The notes below the pieces were generated by a model. That model ran no database searches. It saw only the letters and a list, made by a program, of their open reading frames with translations, and was not told the DNA's origin. The translations under genes and the position numbers were made by a program. Below are positions 40,817 to 51,007 of a DNA stretch of 64,000 nt, in pieces. The stretch spans positions 62,001 to 126,000 of the forward strand of contig NZ_JAKLTQ010000008.1 in assembly GCF_022012395.1 (NCBI RefSeq). The letters are read 5' to 3'. This DNA is from Arthrobacter hankyongi. GTDB taxonomy: Bacteria; Actinomycetota; Actinomycetes; Actinomycetales; Micrococcaceae. Every line of letters begins with the position of its first letter. Within the stretch, counting starts at the first letter, position 1.

Positions 40817-43573
40817 CTACTTGCGCCGGCGGGCCTTGCGGCTGGGCTGGTTCCGGGTCTGCCCGTTCCCCCCGCCGTTCTGCTCCGGATCTTTGGCCGC
40901 AGCAGCATTGCGCTGGCGCTCGATGTGCGTTTCTGCCTCGCCGCGTTCGGTCGGGGCGGTGAACTGCAGGGCCGCCGGACGCTGCGGGGCCTCGAGGCCG
41001 GCGGCGGTGATCTGCGGATGCTTGACCAGGCTCCGGGCATCGGCCACCCCCGGCCAGGCGACCGGCGCCGGCTCCTCGACCTTGACCTCGAGGTTGAACA
41101 GGTAGCCGATCGATTCCTCGCGGATGGACTCCATCATGGTCTGGAACATGGTGAACCCCTCGCGCTGGTATTCGACCAGCGGATCGCGCTGGGCCATGGC
41201 CCGCAGCCCGATACCTTCCTTGAGGTAGTCCATCTCGTAGAGGTGTTCCTGCCACTTGCGGCCGATGACCGAAAGCACCACCCGGCGCTCGAGTTCGCGC
41301 ATGTTCTCGGACCCGATGGCGGCCTCGCGCGCCGCGTAGGCGACCTTGGCATCGGAGACGATCTCCTCGCGCAGGAAGTCCGCGGTCACCGCCGACCTGC
41401 CGCCGGCCTCCTCGACGACCTCGTCGATTGTCAGCTGGATCGGGTACAGCTGCTTGAGGTTGGTCCACAGCTGCTCGAAGTCCCAGTCGTCCCCGTGGCC
41501 TTCCATCGTGGCCTCGTTGACCATCGCGGTGACCACGTCCTCGAGGAAGAAGCCGACCTTTTCGTGCAGGTCGTCACCTTCGAGGATGCGGCGGCGGTCG
41601 CCGTAGATGGCTTCGCGCTGCCGGTTGAGCACATCGTCGTACTTGAGCACGTTCTTGCGCTGCTCGGCATTGCGGCCCTCGACCTGGCCCTGGGCGTTCT
41701 CAATGGCCTTGGAAACCATCTTGGACTCCAGCGCCACGTCGTCGGGCATGCGCGAGGAGTTCATGATCCGTTCGGCGGCACCGGCATTGAACAGCCGCAT
41801 CAGGTCATCGGTGAGCGAAAGGTAGAAACGGGATTCGCCCGGATCGCCCTGGCGTCCGGACCGGCCGCGCAGCTGGTTGTCGATGCGGCGGGATTCGTGC
41901 CGCTCGGTGCCCAGCACATACAGGCCGCCCAGGGCGAGCACCTCCTCATGCTCGGTCTTGACCGCGTCCTGGGCAGCCGCCAGTGCCGCAGGCCAGGCGG
42001 TCTCGTACTCCTCGGCGTTCCCGGCCGGATCCAGGCCGCGCTTTTCCAGTTCGGCCACCGCGTTGAATTCCGCGTTGCCGCCGAGCATGATGTCGGTACC
42101 GCGGCCGGCCATGTTCGTGGCCACAGTGACGGCGCCCTTGCGCCCGGCCTGGGCCACGATCGACGCTTCACGCGCGTGGTTCTTCGCGTTGAGCACCTCG
42201 TGCCGGATACCCTGCTTGGCCAGCTGCTTGGAGAGGTACTCGCTCTTTTCCACGCTGGTGGTGCCCACAAGCACCGGCTGGCCCTGCTCATGGCGTTCGG
42301 CGATGTCCTTGACCACCGCCTCGAACTTGGCAATTTCGTTCTTGTAGATCAGGTCCGGCTTGTCCACGCGCTGCATCGGCTTGTTCGTGGGAATCGGCAC
42401 CACGCCCAGCTTGTAGGTGCTCATGAACTCGGCCGCCTCGGTCTCGGCGGTGCCGGTCATGCCGGAGAGCTTGCCATAGAGGCGGAAGTAGTTCTGCAGC
42501 GTGACCGTGGCCAGTGTCTGGTTCTCGGCCTTGATCTCCACGCTTTCCTTGGCCTCGATCGCCTGGTGCATGCCCTCGTTGTAGCGGCGGCCCGCGAGGA
42601 TGCGGCCGGTATGCTCGTCGACGATGAGCACCTCGCCGTTGAGGATCACATAGTCCTTGTCCCGCTTGAACAGTTCCTTGGCCTTGATGGCGTTGTTGAG
42701 GAAGCCGATCAGCGGAGTGTTCGCGGATTCGTACAGGTTGTCGATCCCGAGGTAGTCCTCGACCTTGTCGATGCCGGACTCAAGCACGCCGATGGTCCGC
42801 TTCTTCTCGTCCACCTCGTAGTCCTCGTCCGCCTTCAGGCGGGTAACCACCCGGGCAAACTCGGTGTACCAGCGGTTCACGTCCCCGGAGGCCTGGCCGG
42901 AGATGATCAGCGGCGTGCGGGCCTCGTCGATCAGGATGGAGTCGACCTCGTCGACGATGGCGAAATGATGGCCGCGCTGGACGAGTTCGTCCTTGCTCCA
43001 GGCCATGTTGTCGCGCAGGTAGTCGAAACCGAATTCGTTGTTGGTGCCGTAGGTGATGTCGGCGTTGTACTGCTGCCGGCGCACGGCCGGGTCCTGGTTG
43101 GACAGGATGCAGCCGCTGGTCAGGCCCAGGAAGCGGTAGACGCGGCCCATCAGGTCCGACTGATATTCGGCCAGGTAGTCGTTCACGGTGACCACGTGCA
43201 CACCCTTGCCGGTGAGGGCATTGAGGTAGGCCGGCGCGGTGGCCACCAGCGTCTTGCCTTCACCGGTTTTCATCTCGGCGATATTGCCCAGGTGCAGGGC
43301 GGCACCGCCCATCAGCTGGACGTCGAAGTGGCGCAGGCCCAAGGTCCGCCCGGCGGCCTCGCGCACGGCGGCGAAGGCCTCGGGCAGCAGGTCGTCCAGG
43401 TGTTCCCCGTCCTGGTAGCGCTGCTTGAGCGTATCGGTCTCGGCGCGCAGCTCGGCATCGCTGAGGTCCCTGAAATCCTGCTCGAGCACGTTGATCGCGT
43501 CGGCATAGGCCCTCAGTCGTTTCAGCGTTTTCTTATCGCCGGTTCTAAGGACTCGCTCGAGAATCGAAGGCAC
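40817..43573 (-). CDS. secA: Preprotein translocase ATPase SecA
   Basis: This 918-residue motor drives proteins through SecYEG. Walker A MKTGEGKT (~100), [59 protein letters not shown] and [23 protein letters not shown] (split here; conserved [15 protein letters not shown]) are all typical. The C-terminus ends in a basic KARRRK tail without the CxCxSGK/CHG zinc site found in many SecA proteins. The start is GTG at 43573 with GGGAG upstream. It is read convergent to the Rv3235-like gene. Confidence 0.97.
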   Translation of the reverse strand: MPSILERVLRTGDKKTLKRLRAYADAINVLEQDFRDLSDAELRAETDTLKQRYQDGEHLDDLLPEAFAAVREAAGRTLGLRHFDVQLMGGAALHLGNIAEMKTGEGKTLVATAPAYLNALTGKGVHVVTVNDYLAEYQSDLMGRVYRFLGLTSGCILSNQDPAVRRQQYNADITYGTNNEFGFDYLRDNMAWSKDELVQRGHHFAIVDEVDSILIDEARTPLIISGQASGDVNRWYTEFARVVTRLKADEDYEVDEKKRTIGVLESGIDKVEDYLGIDNLYESANTPLIGFLNNAIKAKELFKRDKDYVILNGEVLIVDEHTGRILAGRRYNEGMHQAIEAKESVEIKAENQTLATVTLQNYFRLYGKLSGMTGTAETEAAEFMSTYKLGVVPIPTNKPMQRVDKPDLIYKNEIAKFEAVVKDIAERHEQGQPVLVGTTSVEKSEYLSKQLAKQGIRHEVLNAKNHAREASIVAQAGRKGAVTVATNMAGRGTDIMLGGNAEFNAVAELEKRGLDPAGNAEEYETAWPAALAAAQDAVKTEHEEVLALGGLYVLGTERHESRRIDNQLRGRSGRQGDPGESRFYLSLTDDLMRLFNAGAAERIMNSSRMPDDVALESKMVSKAIENAQGQVEGRNAEQRKNVLKYDDVLNRQREAIYGDRRRILEGDDLHEKVGFFLEDVVTAMVNEATMEGHGDDWDFEQLWTNLKQLYPIQLTIDEVVEEAGGRSAVTADFLREEIVSDAKVAYAAREAAIGSENMRELERRVVLSVIGRKWQEHLYEMDYLKEGIGLRAMAQRDPLVEYQREGFTMFQTMMESIREESIGYLFNLEVKVEEPAPVAWPGVADARSLVKHPQITAAGLEAPQRPAALQFTAPTERGEAETHIERQRNAAAAKDPEQNGGGNGQTRNQPSRKARRRK

Positions 43574-43617
43574 TACTATGCTCCCAGTCGTTTGCGCACA
43601 TTGCTGGCTTGTTCAGT

Positions 43618-44883
43618 CTACGGGAGAGATGCCTCCGGAAGCGCCAGTTCCGCCGCGGCCGCCGGCCGCTGCAGCCGCTCCCCCAGCGCCGCGGCCAGTG
43701 CCGGGGCCAGCCCGCCGCGGTCCTCGACCGCGATGCCGCCAAGGCCCAGCCACTGTGCCAGCAAATCCAGTTCCCGGGCCAGCTCGACGGCGGTTTCCAC
43801 CGGTGCGGCCGGCTCGGCATAGGCCCCGCGCACCAGCAGCAGGCCGGCGGCACGGTCCGCTTTCAGGTCCACCCGCGCGCAGACCGCCTCGCCGAGCAGG
43901 AACGGCAGCACGTAGTAGCCGTACCGGCGCCGGGCGGCCGGCGTGTAGATTTCGATCCGGTAGTGGAAGCCGAAGAGCTGCTGGAGCCGACGGCGTTCGA
44001 AGACCAGGGAGTCGAAGGGGCTCAGCAGCGCCCGTCCGCTGGCCCGGCGCGGCCTGGCCGCGGCCGGATGCAGGTACCGCGGCCCGGGCCAGCCCTGCAC
44101 CTCGACCTCCTCCAGCTTCCCCTGCGCGGCCAGGCTGGCCGCGGCGCGGGCGGCAGCCTGGACCGGGACGCGGAAATAGTCGGCCAGGCATCTGACGCTG
44201 CCGATGCCGTGGGCTGCCGCCGCGGCCTCGACCAGGCGCAGCATGGCTTCCTCCCGATCCGGCAGCCGCAGCGGATCCTGGTCCGGTGGAAGCACCCTGG
44301 CGGTCGGCGCGTAGAGCCGCTCGAACTGCGCGGTGCGGCCGGCGGCACTGACCACTCCTTGCTCGAACAGAGCTTCCAGCACGCGCTTGACGGCGTTCCA
44401 GTTCCAGCCCCACTCAAGCTTCGGCACGTCTTCTTCGTGGCCTATGCGTGCTGCCACCTGGCGCGCGGTCAGCGGGCGGGACGACTGCAGGACCTGCAGG
44501 ATCCGCTGCTCCAGATCCCGCCGCAGCAGCGGGTCCAGGCCCGCGGCACCGACCCATTGGCGCCGCTGCCACACCCGCAGGTCGGCAAAGGACTCCGGCC
44601 GGACGTAGCAGGCTTCATGTGCCCAGTACTCCATCAGGCGGCGCGGAGCCCGGCCGGCCAGCCGGTCCACGATCGCGGCGTCGTAAGGTCCAAGCCGGGA
44701 GAAGAAGGGCAGGTAATGGGACCGGACCAGCACATTGACCGAATCGATCTGCAGCAGCTGCACCCGGGCAAAGGTCCGGCCCACCTGCCGGGCAGTTACC
44801 GGGCGGGTGGGCCGTTCCTTGGCCAGGCCTTGGGCCGCGAGCGCGATGCGCCGGGCCTGGGGCAACGTAAGTTTTGCGGTCAT
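43618..44883 (-). CDS. YcaQ/AlkZ-like DNA glycosylase, HTH_42 family
   Basis: The 421-residue protein has the winged-helix region SLPQARRIALAAQGL-like start (LTLPQARRIALAAQGL) and the catalytic Gln-x-Asp in RVQLLQIDSVNVLVR, which marks AlkX/AlkZ glycosylases that unhook interstrand crosslinks or remove bulky alkyl bases. YWAHEACYV and VKRVLEALFEQGVV are further family segments. It sits between secA and hpf, which does not suggest function. Substrate preference within the family cannot be told. Confidence 0.87.
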   Translation of the reverse strand: MTAKLTLPQARRIALAAQGLAKERPTRPVTARQVGRTFARVQLLQIDSVNVLVRSHYLPFFSRLGPYDAAIVDRLAGRAPRRLMEYWAHEACYVRPESFADLRVWQRRQWVGAAGLDPLLRRDLEQRILQVLQSSRPLTARQVAARIGHEEDVPKLEWGWNWNAVKRVLEALFEQGVVSAAGRTAQFERLYAPTARVLPPDQDPLRLPDREEAMLRLVEAAAAAHGIGSVRCLADYFRVPVQAAARAAASLAAQGKLEEVEVQGWPGPRYLHPAAARPRRASGRALLSPFDSLVFERRRLQQLFGFHYRIEIYTPAARRRYGYYVLPFLLGEAVCARVDLKADRAAGLLLVRGAYAEPAAPVETAVELARELDLLAQWLGLGGIAVEDRGGLAPALAAALGERLQRPAAAAELALPEASLP

Positions 44884-44908
44884 TCCCTCATACTAGGGAC
44901 GCGGACTG

Positions 44909-45613
44909 CTACGACCGGTAGGCCAGCAGCTCGGACTGCGCATCGGATGCCTTCTCGCAGTTGGCATCGAGGGAAATGACACCGTAGGTCCAGCCGCGCC
45001 GGCGGTAGACGACGCTGGGCGACCCCGTGGCGGTGTCGATGAACAGGTAGAAATCATGGCCGACCAGCTCCATATTGTCGACAGCGTCGTCGAGCGTCAT
45101 GGGCAGGGTCGGGAAGACCTTGCGGCGGATCAACACCGGTGAGTCTCCGGCAGGAACGTCGTTCTCGATCTCATAGCCGGTGCGTTCCTCCACCGGTTCC
45201 GCGGTCTTCGCTGCGCGCGCTGATGTCTCTTCATGCAGTGGCATGGATGTGCTCGCCGGTTCGAGCGGTGCGGTTGCCTCGTGGACCCCCTTGGGAACGT
45301 GGCGCCCGTGGTGGACCTTGCGGCGGTCGCGGGCCCGGCGCAGCCGTTCCATCAGCTTGCCGTAGGCGAGGTCGAAGGCGGCGAACTTGTCCGCTGCGGA
45401 AGCTTCGGCACGGACCACGGGTCCGCGGCCGAGGACGGTCAGCTCAACGGTCATGGAACTCTCGGCGTTGCGGGCTTTGGCCTCCTTGGTGACTTTGGCA
45501 TCCAGTCGCTGGACCTTGTCCCCCAACTGCTCGATCTTGGAGACTTTCTCTTCGGCGTATTCACGGAAACGATCGGAAACGGCCAGGTTCCTACCGCTGA
45601 TGTTGAATTCCAT
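44909..45613 (-). CDS. hpf: Ribosome hibernation promoting factor, long form
   Basis: A 234-residue protein: the N-terminal RaiA domain (MEFNISGRNLAVSDRFREY, KVSKIEQLGD...DAKVTKE) binds the decoding site, and the C-terminal domain (DDAVDNMELVGHDFYLFID, VVYRRRGWTYGVISL) dimerises to form 100S ribosomes. Length and two domains define long HPF. GGAGG eight bases before the ATG at 45613 supports this start. The gene is single, with an AT-rich upstream region, as expected for starvation control. Confidence 0.94.
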   Translation of the reverse strand: MEFNISGRNLAVSDRFREYAEEKVSKIEQLGDKVQRLDAKVTKEAKARNAESSMTVELTVLGRGPVVRAEASAADKFAAFDLAYGKLMERLRRARDRRKVHHGRHVPKGVHEATAPLEPASTSMPLHEETSARAAKTAEPVEERTGYEIENDVPAGDSPVLIRRKVFPTLPMTLDDAVDNMELVGHDFYLFIDTATGSPSVVYRRRGWTYGVISLDANCEKASDAQSELLAYRS

Positions 45614-45811
45614 GGTGCCCTCCGTACTTGCGTAGATGACACAACAGCGACTGCAGGAATAACTCCTCTCAGTCGCTGAAGATGGGTTCTCGTCCTTGTC
45701 CAGGAGCCCATACTTCACGTTAGAACAAGGCCCGGATTTATTCATCCTTTCGCCACATTAAATTCACCACCTTGGGTCTTCCGCACCGGCGGAAGCGCCG
45801 ATTGCCGCCGG
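45614..45811 (-). promoter_or_regulatory. hpf upstream region
   Basis: The 198-bp gap before hpf is AT-richer than its surroundings in 45725-45775 (TTATTCATC, CACATTAAATTCACC). It presumably contains the hpf promoter; no exact boxes are claimed. No small gene is evident. Confidence 0.4.
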
Positions 45812-46678
45812 TCACGGGCCGGATTTCGCTACTGGCTGATCCTCCGCGGCCACGTTCCCGGAGGGCGCAGAGGCCGCAGCCAGCACCACCCCGCCGGCCA
45901 CCCGGCCGCCCGCCTCGCCGATGACCCGGGCCAGCTCGGCGAGGGTGGCACCGGTAGTCAGCACGTCATCCACCAGGATGCAGCTGCGCCCGGCCAGGGC
46001 CCGGCGGAAGCGGGGACGCACCCGCAGGGAGCCGGAGACATTGCGCCGCCGCGCGGACCGGCCCAGGCCCTTCTGGGACGGGCCGGCCAGCAGTCCGCGC
46101 AGCCTGGCACCCGGTCGGGTCCGAACGGCCGCTGCCCGCAGCGGCATGGCTCCGCCCGGCAGCAGCCGGCGCCGTTGAAGCCGGCGCAGCATCAGTTCCA
46201 GCGGGTCGTACCCGCGGCGGCGCCGCGAGCCTGGCCTGGGCGGCACCGGAACCAGCAAGCACGGCCCGGGGGCCAGCTGTGCCGCGGCGTACTGCACGGC
46301 CCGGGCCAAGGTGGCGGCGAGGACCGGGGCCAGGTCCGTCCGGCCGTGGTTCTTGAAGGCCAGGATGACCCTGGCCAGCTCGTGCCGGTAGCGGCCGGCC
46401 GCAACGACCGGCAGGACCGCAGCATCCGGCCGGTCCGACAGGAAGGGCAGCGAACCGGCCCCGGCTTCCGCCCGGTAGGGCCGCACCGTGGCGCGGCAGA
46501 TCCTGCCGCGGCAGGCAGCACACAGGCTTTCATCCGGGGCGGCACAGCCCGCGCACTGGGTGGGCAGCACCAGCCTGCCGAAATCGGACCACCAGCGCAG
46601 CAACAGCTGGACGACCGGATGGTAGTACGCCGCGTCCAGGACGGCGGCCAGCGACGCAGGACAGAACATGGAACCCAT
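45812..46678 (-). CDS. comF: ComF family phosphoribosyltransferase-like protein
   Basis: A protein of about 288 residues with two zinc-knuckle pairs (QCAGC and LCAACRGRIC), a helical middle and a PRPP-binding loop (RSCILVDDVLTTGATLAEL) with VPVPPRPGSRRRRGYDPLEL before it. In naturally transformable bacteria ComF helps DNA uptake; the actinobacterial role is less clear. The start is uncertain: ATGs at 46678 and 46669 are close together and one at 46708 is also in frame. It is located just after lpqB. Confidence 0.85.
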   Translation of the reverse strand: MGSMFCPASLAAVLDAAYYHPVVQLLLRWWSDFGRLVLPTQCAGCAAPDESLCAACRGRICRATVRPYRAEAGAGSLPFLSDRPDAAVLPVVAAGRYRHELARVILAFKNHGRTDLAPVLAATLARAVQYAAAQLAPGPCLLVPVPPRPGSRRRRGYDPLELMLRRLQRRRLLPGGAMPLRAAAVRTRPGARLRGLLAGPSQKGLGRSARRRNVSGSLRVRPRFRRALAGRSCILVDDVLTTGATLAELARVIGEAGGRVAGGVVLAAASAPSGNVAAEDQPVAKSGP

Positions 46679-46785
46679 GCTGCCGGCTGCGGCACTGCGG
46701 CGGGGCACCGGACGGCGCCGGCGGGAAAACCGGCTCCGTGCTGCCGCTGTGCAGGACGAGTCGCCGGACCGGGCCGGCCGGCGTG

Positions 46786-48522
46786 CTAGCCGGGGAAGGC
46801 CCGGTCCTGCACTACCGGCGGAGACTGCGGAGCCCAGCTGTTGCCCACCCGCACATACAGGCTGTCGCGGGTCTGGGCGTAGACATCCTCAGCGCCGTTG
46901 CCGACGCTGATTCCCAGCATTCCCGCCAGCGGCGCCATGCGCAGCGAGCTGGAATCGAGCCCGAGGGCCTGGGCCGTCACTTCCGTGTCAGCCTTGTCGG
47001 CGGCGGCCATCACCACCACGGTCCCTTCAGCAGCCCAGACGCCCCGGTCCACGGGCACCGCCGGCTTGAGGACTATCGGAGTGTTGATGCTCTTGGGCCG
47101 GCCTTGCCGGTCGCGCACCACACCGGCGACGTAGACCATCGTTTCGCCGCCGTCGTCGGCAATGATCAGGGCGCGCGATCCCTCCCGCGAAATCTTCAGT
47201 GACTTGACTGTGCGCTCGGTCAGCCACTGGGCGCCGACCTCAACCCGGGCTCCGGAGTCCCGGTCCGGGTCCACCGCGTAGACCGCGCCGCTGCCGTCCC
47301 CGGCGGCGGTCCAGGCCCAGCCGAAGGGATCCACGCTCGGAGCAGTCAGGGCGCTGCCCGATGCCGCTTCGCGCAGCGTGCGGTCCGCGCCGATCACCAG
47401 CATGCGCGTCCGCTGCCCGTTCAGGAGGGCAATATGCCGCTGGTCCAGGGACATGGCCGGATCCCGGGGCGAGTAGGCCGCCACCGAGGGTAGACCGTCC
47501 GGACGCTGCGGGCGGGATCCCTCGTAGTAGACCAGTTCATCGTTCAGCAGGGCGATCTGGGTGCTGCCCACGGCCGGGTTCCGCACCGCTGCCTTGAAGG
47601 CTGGGTCCGGGTTGCCGCCCAGGTCCACATCGCGCTGGTCCACGGTGAGCTTGATCGTGCTGATGGTATGCAGCCCGGCCAAGGTCAGTTCGAGCTGCTG
47701 CTGCATCTGCTGGCGCCGCAGGAACGTGGTCCCGGTCAGCACCTCGCTGGACAGGTCCACCGTGGCCTCGCCGGATTCCACGGGTACCGAGCGGCGCACC
47801 AGCGTGGTCCCCTCCGGGAAGGCGCTGAGCACCGCACCGGCCAGATAGGGCGCCGGGCCCTCCAGCAGTGCGGCAACGATGGCCGCCGAGACACCCTGCC
47901 GGCTGGCAAACCAGCGGACATCCGGTACCGCATAGGTATAGGTGGCGTCGTAGAAGTACAGATCGTGCGGGTCGAAGAGAGTGCGGAAATCCGTCGCGGA
48001 GAGCATGGTGCCGTCCGGGATCTGGGCGATCCGCCACTGGCCGTCCACCTGGACCAGATTCACCTCCACCGATTCGGTGGTACCTTCCGCAGCTTCCTGG
48101 AGGATGCCGCGTTCGTCCACCACGGCTTCCACCTCGAGCTGGACCACGAATTCGGACTTGGACGGCGAACCGACGACTTTGGCCGTGTTCCGGTAGACCA
48201 GCGTGCGCTGTACCGGCTGCCACTCGCCGGCCAGTGACGGGGCGAGGAACTCGCGCGCAATCTTGTAGTCGTCCTGGGTGGCCGTGCCGGCCAGCAGGAA
48301 TCCCTGCACGATCTCCTGCGGCGTGGCTCCCTCGGCCGGCCCCGGCGGGTTGAACGTGAATTCCGGCCCCTGCTGCCGATCGCCGTCGTCGGCCAGGTAT
48401 GTGCTGACCGGGCCGGAGGTGGGAATGGACGAGCAGGCGGTGAGCAGGACGGCCAGCAGCACGACGGCGATGCGCAGCGCCGTCGTCGCGAACCGGCTGC
48501 GCCGGCGGTCAGGGCGCCGCAC
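46786..48522 (-). CDS. lpqB: Lipoprotein LpqB
   Basis: A 578-residue lipoprotein: signal sequence with lipobox LLTACSS (lipidated Cys30), a GerMN-type domain (LFDPHDLYFYDATYTYAVPD to TTLVRRSVPVESGEATVDLS) and a C-terminal beta-propeller-like domain. It interacts with the sensor MtrB in the mtrAB-lpqB module. The GTG at 48522 has AAGGAGG six bases upstream and overlaps mtrB by 14 bp; an ATG at 48549 or 48591 would give a longer Arg-rich N-region. Confidence 0.92.
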   Translation of the reverse strand: MRRPDRRRSRFATTALRIAVVLLAVLLTACSSIPTSGPVSTYLADDGDRQQGPEFTFNPPGPAEGATPQEIVQGFLLAGTATQDDYKIAREFLAPSLAGEWQPVQRTLVYRNTAKVVGSPSKSEFVVQLEVEAVVDERGILQEAAEGTTESVEVNLVQVDGQWRIAQIPDGTMLSATDFRTLFDPHDLYFYDATYTYAVPDVRWFASRQGVSAAIVAALLEGPAPYLAGAVLSAFPEGTTLVRRSVPVESGEATVDLSSEVLTGTTFLRRQQMQQQLELTLAGLHTISTIKLTVDQRDVDLGGNPDPAFKAAVRNPAVGSTQIALLNDELVYYEGSRPQRPDGLPSVAAYSPRDPAMSLDQRHIALLNGQRTRMLVIGADRTLREAASGSALTAPSVDPFGWAWTAAGDGSGAVYAVDPDRDSGARVEVGAQWLTERTVKSLKISREGSRALIIADDGGETMVYVAGVVRDRQGRPKSINTPIVLKPAVPVDRGVWAAEGTVVVMAAADKADTEVTAQALGLDSSSLRMAPLAGMLGISVGNGAEDVYAQTRDSLYVRVGNSWAPQSPPVVQDRAFPG

Positions 48523-50200
48523 GCTCGTCCTCCTTGTGCAGTTCCGCATCCGGTACCGCGTCCGCGGCTGCCTCCGGCTGCGTTGCCCCATCCCACTGCG
48601 GCTGCGGCAGCGGGGACTGCTGCAGCACGGTGTCCCGGTGGCGCGGCAGGGTTAGCCGGAAGCAGGACCCCTCCCCCGGCTTGCCCCAGGCCTGCAGCCA
48701 GCCGCCGTGCAGCCTGGCGTCCCCGGCCGCGATGGACAGCCCCAGCCCGCTGCCCCCGGTGGTCCGGGCCCGGGCCGGATCGGCACGCCAGAACCTGTCG
48801 AAAACCTTGGATGCCTCGTCCTCGGTCATGCCGATGCCGTGGTCCCGTACGGCCACCGCGACGGCCTCGTCGGAAGCGGCCACGGTGACCTGGACCGGAT
48901 TGCCTTCGCCGTGTTCGAGCGCATTGACGATCAGGTTGCGCAGGATCCTGTCGATCCGGCGGTCGTCCATGTCCGTGATGCAGCGGGTCTGCTCCGTCAC
49001 CAGCTCGAGGGCCGAACCTGAGTTCTCCGCCAGCGGACGGGCGTCGTCGATTGCCCGGCGGACGACGTCGAGCATGTCCGTCGGCTCCGCATCCAGCACC
49101 GCCGCGCCGGCGTCGAACCGGGAAATTTCCAGCAGGTCGGCCAGCAGGGCCTGGAAACGTTCCACCTGGTTGTAGAGCAGTTCCGCCGAGCGCGCGCTGA
49201 CCGGGTCGAAATCCCCGCGGGCGTCGTACAGCACCTCGGCGCCCATCCGGACGGTGGTCAGCGGAGTGCGCAGTTCGTGCGAAACGTCCGAGACGAAGCG
49301 CTGCTGCATCTCCGACATCGCCGCCAGCTGGGTGATCTGCTCCTGCAGGGTCTCGGCCATGTGGTTGAAGGAGGCGCCCAGCCGCGCCAGTTCGTCCTCG
49401 CCCTTGACTTCGAGGCGTTCCTGCAGCTGTCCGGCGGCAATCTTCTCCGAGGCGGCCGCCGCCTCGCTGACCGGATGCACGACGGCGCGGGTCACCACCC
49501 AGGCGACGCCGCCGATGAGGACCAGCAGCAGCGCACCGCCGGCCCAGAGCACGCGGTGGATGTAGTCCAGGGTCTGCTGGACCGAGGAAAGGTCGTAGAT
49601 CAGGTAGAGCGCGTAGGCATTGCCAGGTGGCAGCACCACCTTGGTGCCGAACGCCACGCCGGGCACGTCCCGGTCCCCCACCGGCAGCGCCAGCGGCTGG
49701 CTGTACTGGCCATCGCCTTCGGCGACCGCCCGGCTGAGCGCCTCCGGGATGGTGGCGGCGGTAATCGTGGAATTGGTCAGGCTGGCCACATAGAGGTTCT
49801 GGGCGTTCTTCAGCGGAGTCAGCAGAAAATGCCGCGGCGCCTCGGCCCCGGTGCCTTCGAGCAGCTTGAGCGTGTCGGTGACCATACTGGTGACCGTGGC
49901 CCGGTCGCTGGCCGACGAGTTCTCAAAAATGCTCTTGACACCGGACAGGCCGCGCTGGGCCTCGGCCTCGGCCTGGTTCACCCGTTCGTCGTACAAACCG
50001 GTGGCGATCTGGCTGGACAGGAAGGCCCCGACACCGGTGAAAGCCAGCGCCGTCAGGAGCACCGTGGCCGCCACCGTGCGGAATTGCAGGGAACGGCGCC
50101 ACTTGAGCGCGAACCGGCGCGGGAATTCCAGGATGGCATGCCGGAAGCTGGCGGCGGCAGCCGCCAGCCTGACGGGCCGTGATGAAACGACTGCTTCCAA
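48509..50200 (-). CDS. mtrB: Sensor histidine kinase MtrB
   Basis: The 563-residue kinase has two membrane helices (VAATVLLTALAFTGVGAFL and VLWAGGALLLVLIGGVAWVV) around an extracellular sensor of about 150 residues. HAMP, HisKA (FVSDVSHELRTPLTTVRM) and HATPase (NLIVNALEHGEGN, DHGIGM) domains follow. It phosphorylates MtrA and governs cell wall and division genes. The start codon is TTG at 50200, immediately after the mtrA stop, so translation is coupled. The C-terminal 40 residues are low-complexity and acidic. Confidence 0.95.
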   Translation of the reverse strand: MEAVVSSRPVRLAAAAASFRHAILEFPRRFALKWRRSLQFRTVAATVLLTALAFTGVGAFLSSQIATGLYDERVNQAEAEAQRGLSGVKSIFENSSASDRATVTSMVTDTLKLLEGTGAEAPRHFLLTPLKNAQNLYVASLTNSTITAATIPEALSRAVAEGDGQYSQPLALPVGDRDVPGVAFGTKVVLPPGNAYALYLIYDLSSVQQTLDYIHRVLWAGGALLLVLIGGVAWVVTRAVVHPVSEAAAASEKIAAGQLQERLEVKGEDELARLGASFNHMAETLQEQITQLAAMSEMQQRFVSDVSHELRTPLTTVRMGAEVLYDARGDFDPVSARSAELLYNQVERFQALLADLLEISRFDAGAAVLDAEPTDMLDVVRRAIDDARPLAENSGSALELVTEQTRCITDMDDRRIDRILRNLIVNALEHGEGNPVQVTVAASDEAVAVAVRDHGIGMTEDEASKVFDRFWRADPARARTTGGSGLGLSIAAGDARLHGGWLQAWGKPGEGSCFRLTLPRHRDTVLQQSPLPQPQWDGATQPEAAADAVPDAELHKEDERAAP

Positions 50201-50878
50201 CTAACCTTGGCCAGCCTTATAGCCGACGCCGCGGACGGTGAGCACAACCTCCGGCGCCTCCGGGTCGCGTTCGATCTTGGACCGCAGACGCTGGACGTGC
50301 ACATTGACCAGCCGGGTATCGGCAGCGTGGCGGTAACCCCACACCTGTTCCAACAGCAGTTCGCGCGAGAACACCTGCCAGGGTTTGCGGGCCAGGGCCA
50401 CCAGCAGGTCGAATTCCAGCGGGGTGAGCGAAATCTTCTGCCCGCCGCGGTGCACAGCATGGCCGGCGACGTCGATGACGACGTCGGCGATCCGCAGCGT
50501 TTCGGGGGCACGCTGATCCCCCGGCCGCAGGCGGGCCCGCACCCGGGCAACGAGTTCGGCAGGCTTGAACGGCTTGGGCACGTAGTCGTCCGCACCGGAT
50601 TCCAGGCCGCGCACGACGTCGGAGGTATCCGACTTCGCGGTCAGCATCACGATCGGCACATCCGATTCGCCGCGGATCTGGCGGCAGACTTCGATTCCAT
50701 CCATGCCCGGCAGCATCAGGTCAAGGAGCACAAGATCCGGCTTCGAACTGCGGTATACGTCGAGGGCCTTGGCGCCGTCCGCGCAGAAGACCGGGTCGAA
50801 CCCGTCATTGCGCAGGACGATGCCGATCATCTCCGCCAGCGCCTCATCATCGTCTACGACCAGAATTCGTGCCTTCAT
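50201..50878 (-). CDS. mtrA: Response regulator MtrA
   Basis: A 225-residue OmpR-type regulator. The receiver has phosphoacceptor Asp53 (VLLDLMLPG) with acidic DDD at 9-11 and Lys in VPKPFKP; the winged helix contains LTPLEFDLLVAL, VWGYRHAADTRLVNVHVQRLRSK in two parts, and ends VRGVGYKAG. It pairs with MtrB and LpqB in the same operon. GGAG lies right before the ATG at 50878. Confidence 0.97.
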   Translation of the reverse strand: MKARILVVDDDEALAEMIGIVLRNDGFDPVFCADGAKALDVYRSSKPDLVLLDLMLPGMDGIEVCRQIRGESDVPIVMLTAKSDTSDVVRGLESGADDYVPKPFKPAELVARVRARLRPGDQRAPETLRIADVVIDVAGHAVHRGGQKISLTPLEFDLLVALARKPWQVFSRELLLEQVWGYRHAADTRLVNVHVQRLRSKIERDPEAPEVVLTVRGVGYKAGQG

Positions 50879-51007
50879 AACTCCATATTCTCCCGGATAC
50901 CTCCGATTGTGCCCGGCATTGTCCACCGGCGCGCGTTCTATGAACTGTCCGGCGGAAACTATAGGCTGTTCGAAGGCTAACACTTTGACCAAAACAGGGG
51001 GATTTTC

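Noticed and set aside
40925-43822. Long + strand frame across secA
   Set aside because: Same GC-bias artefact; secA on the minus strand is complete with all motifs.
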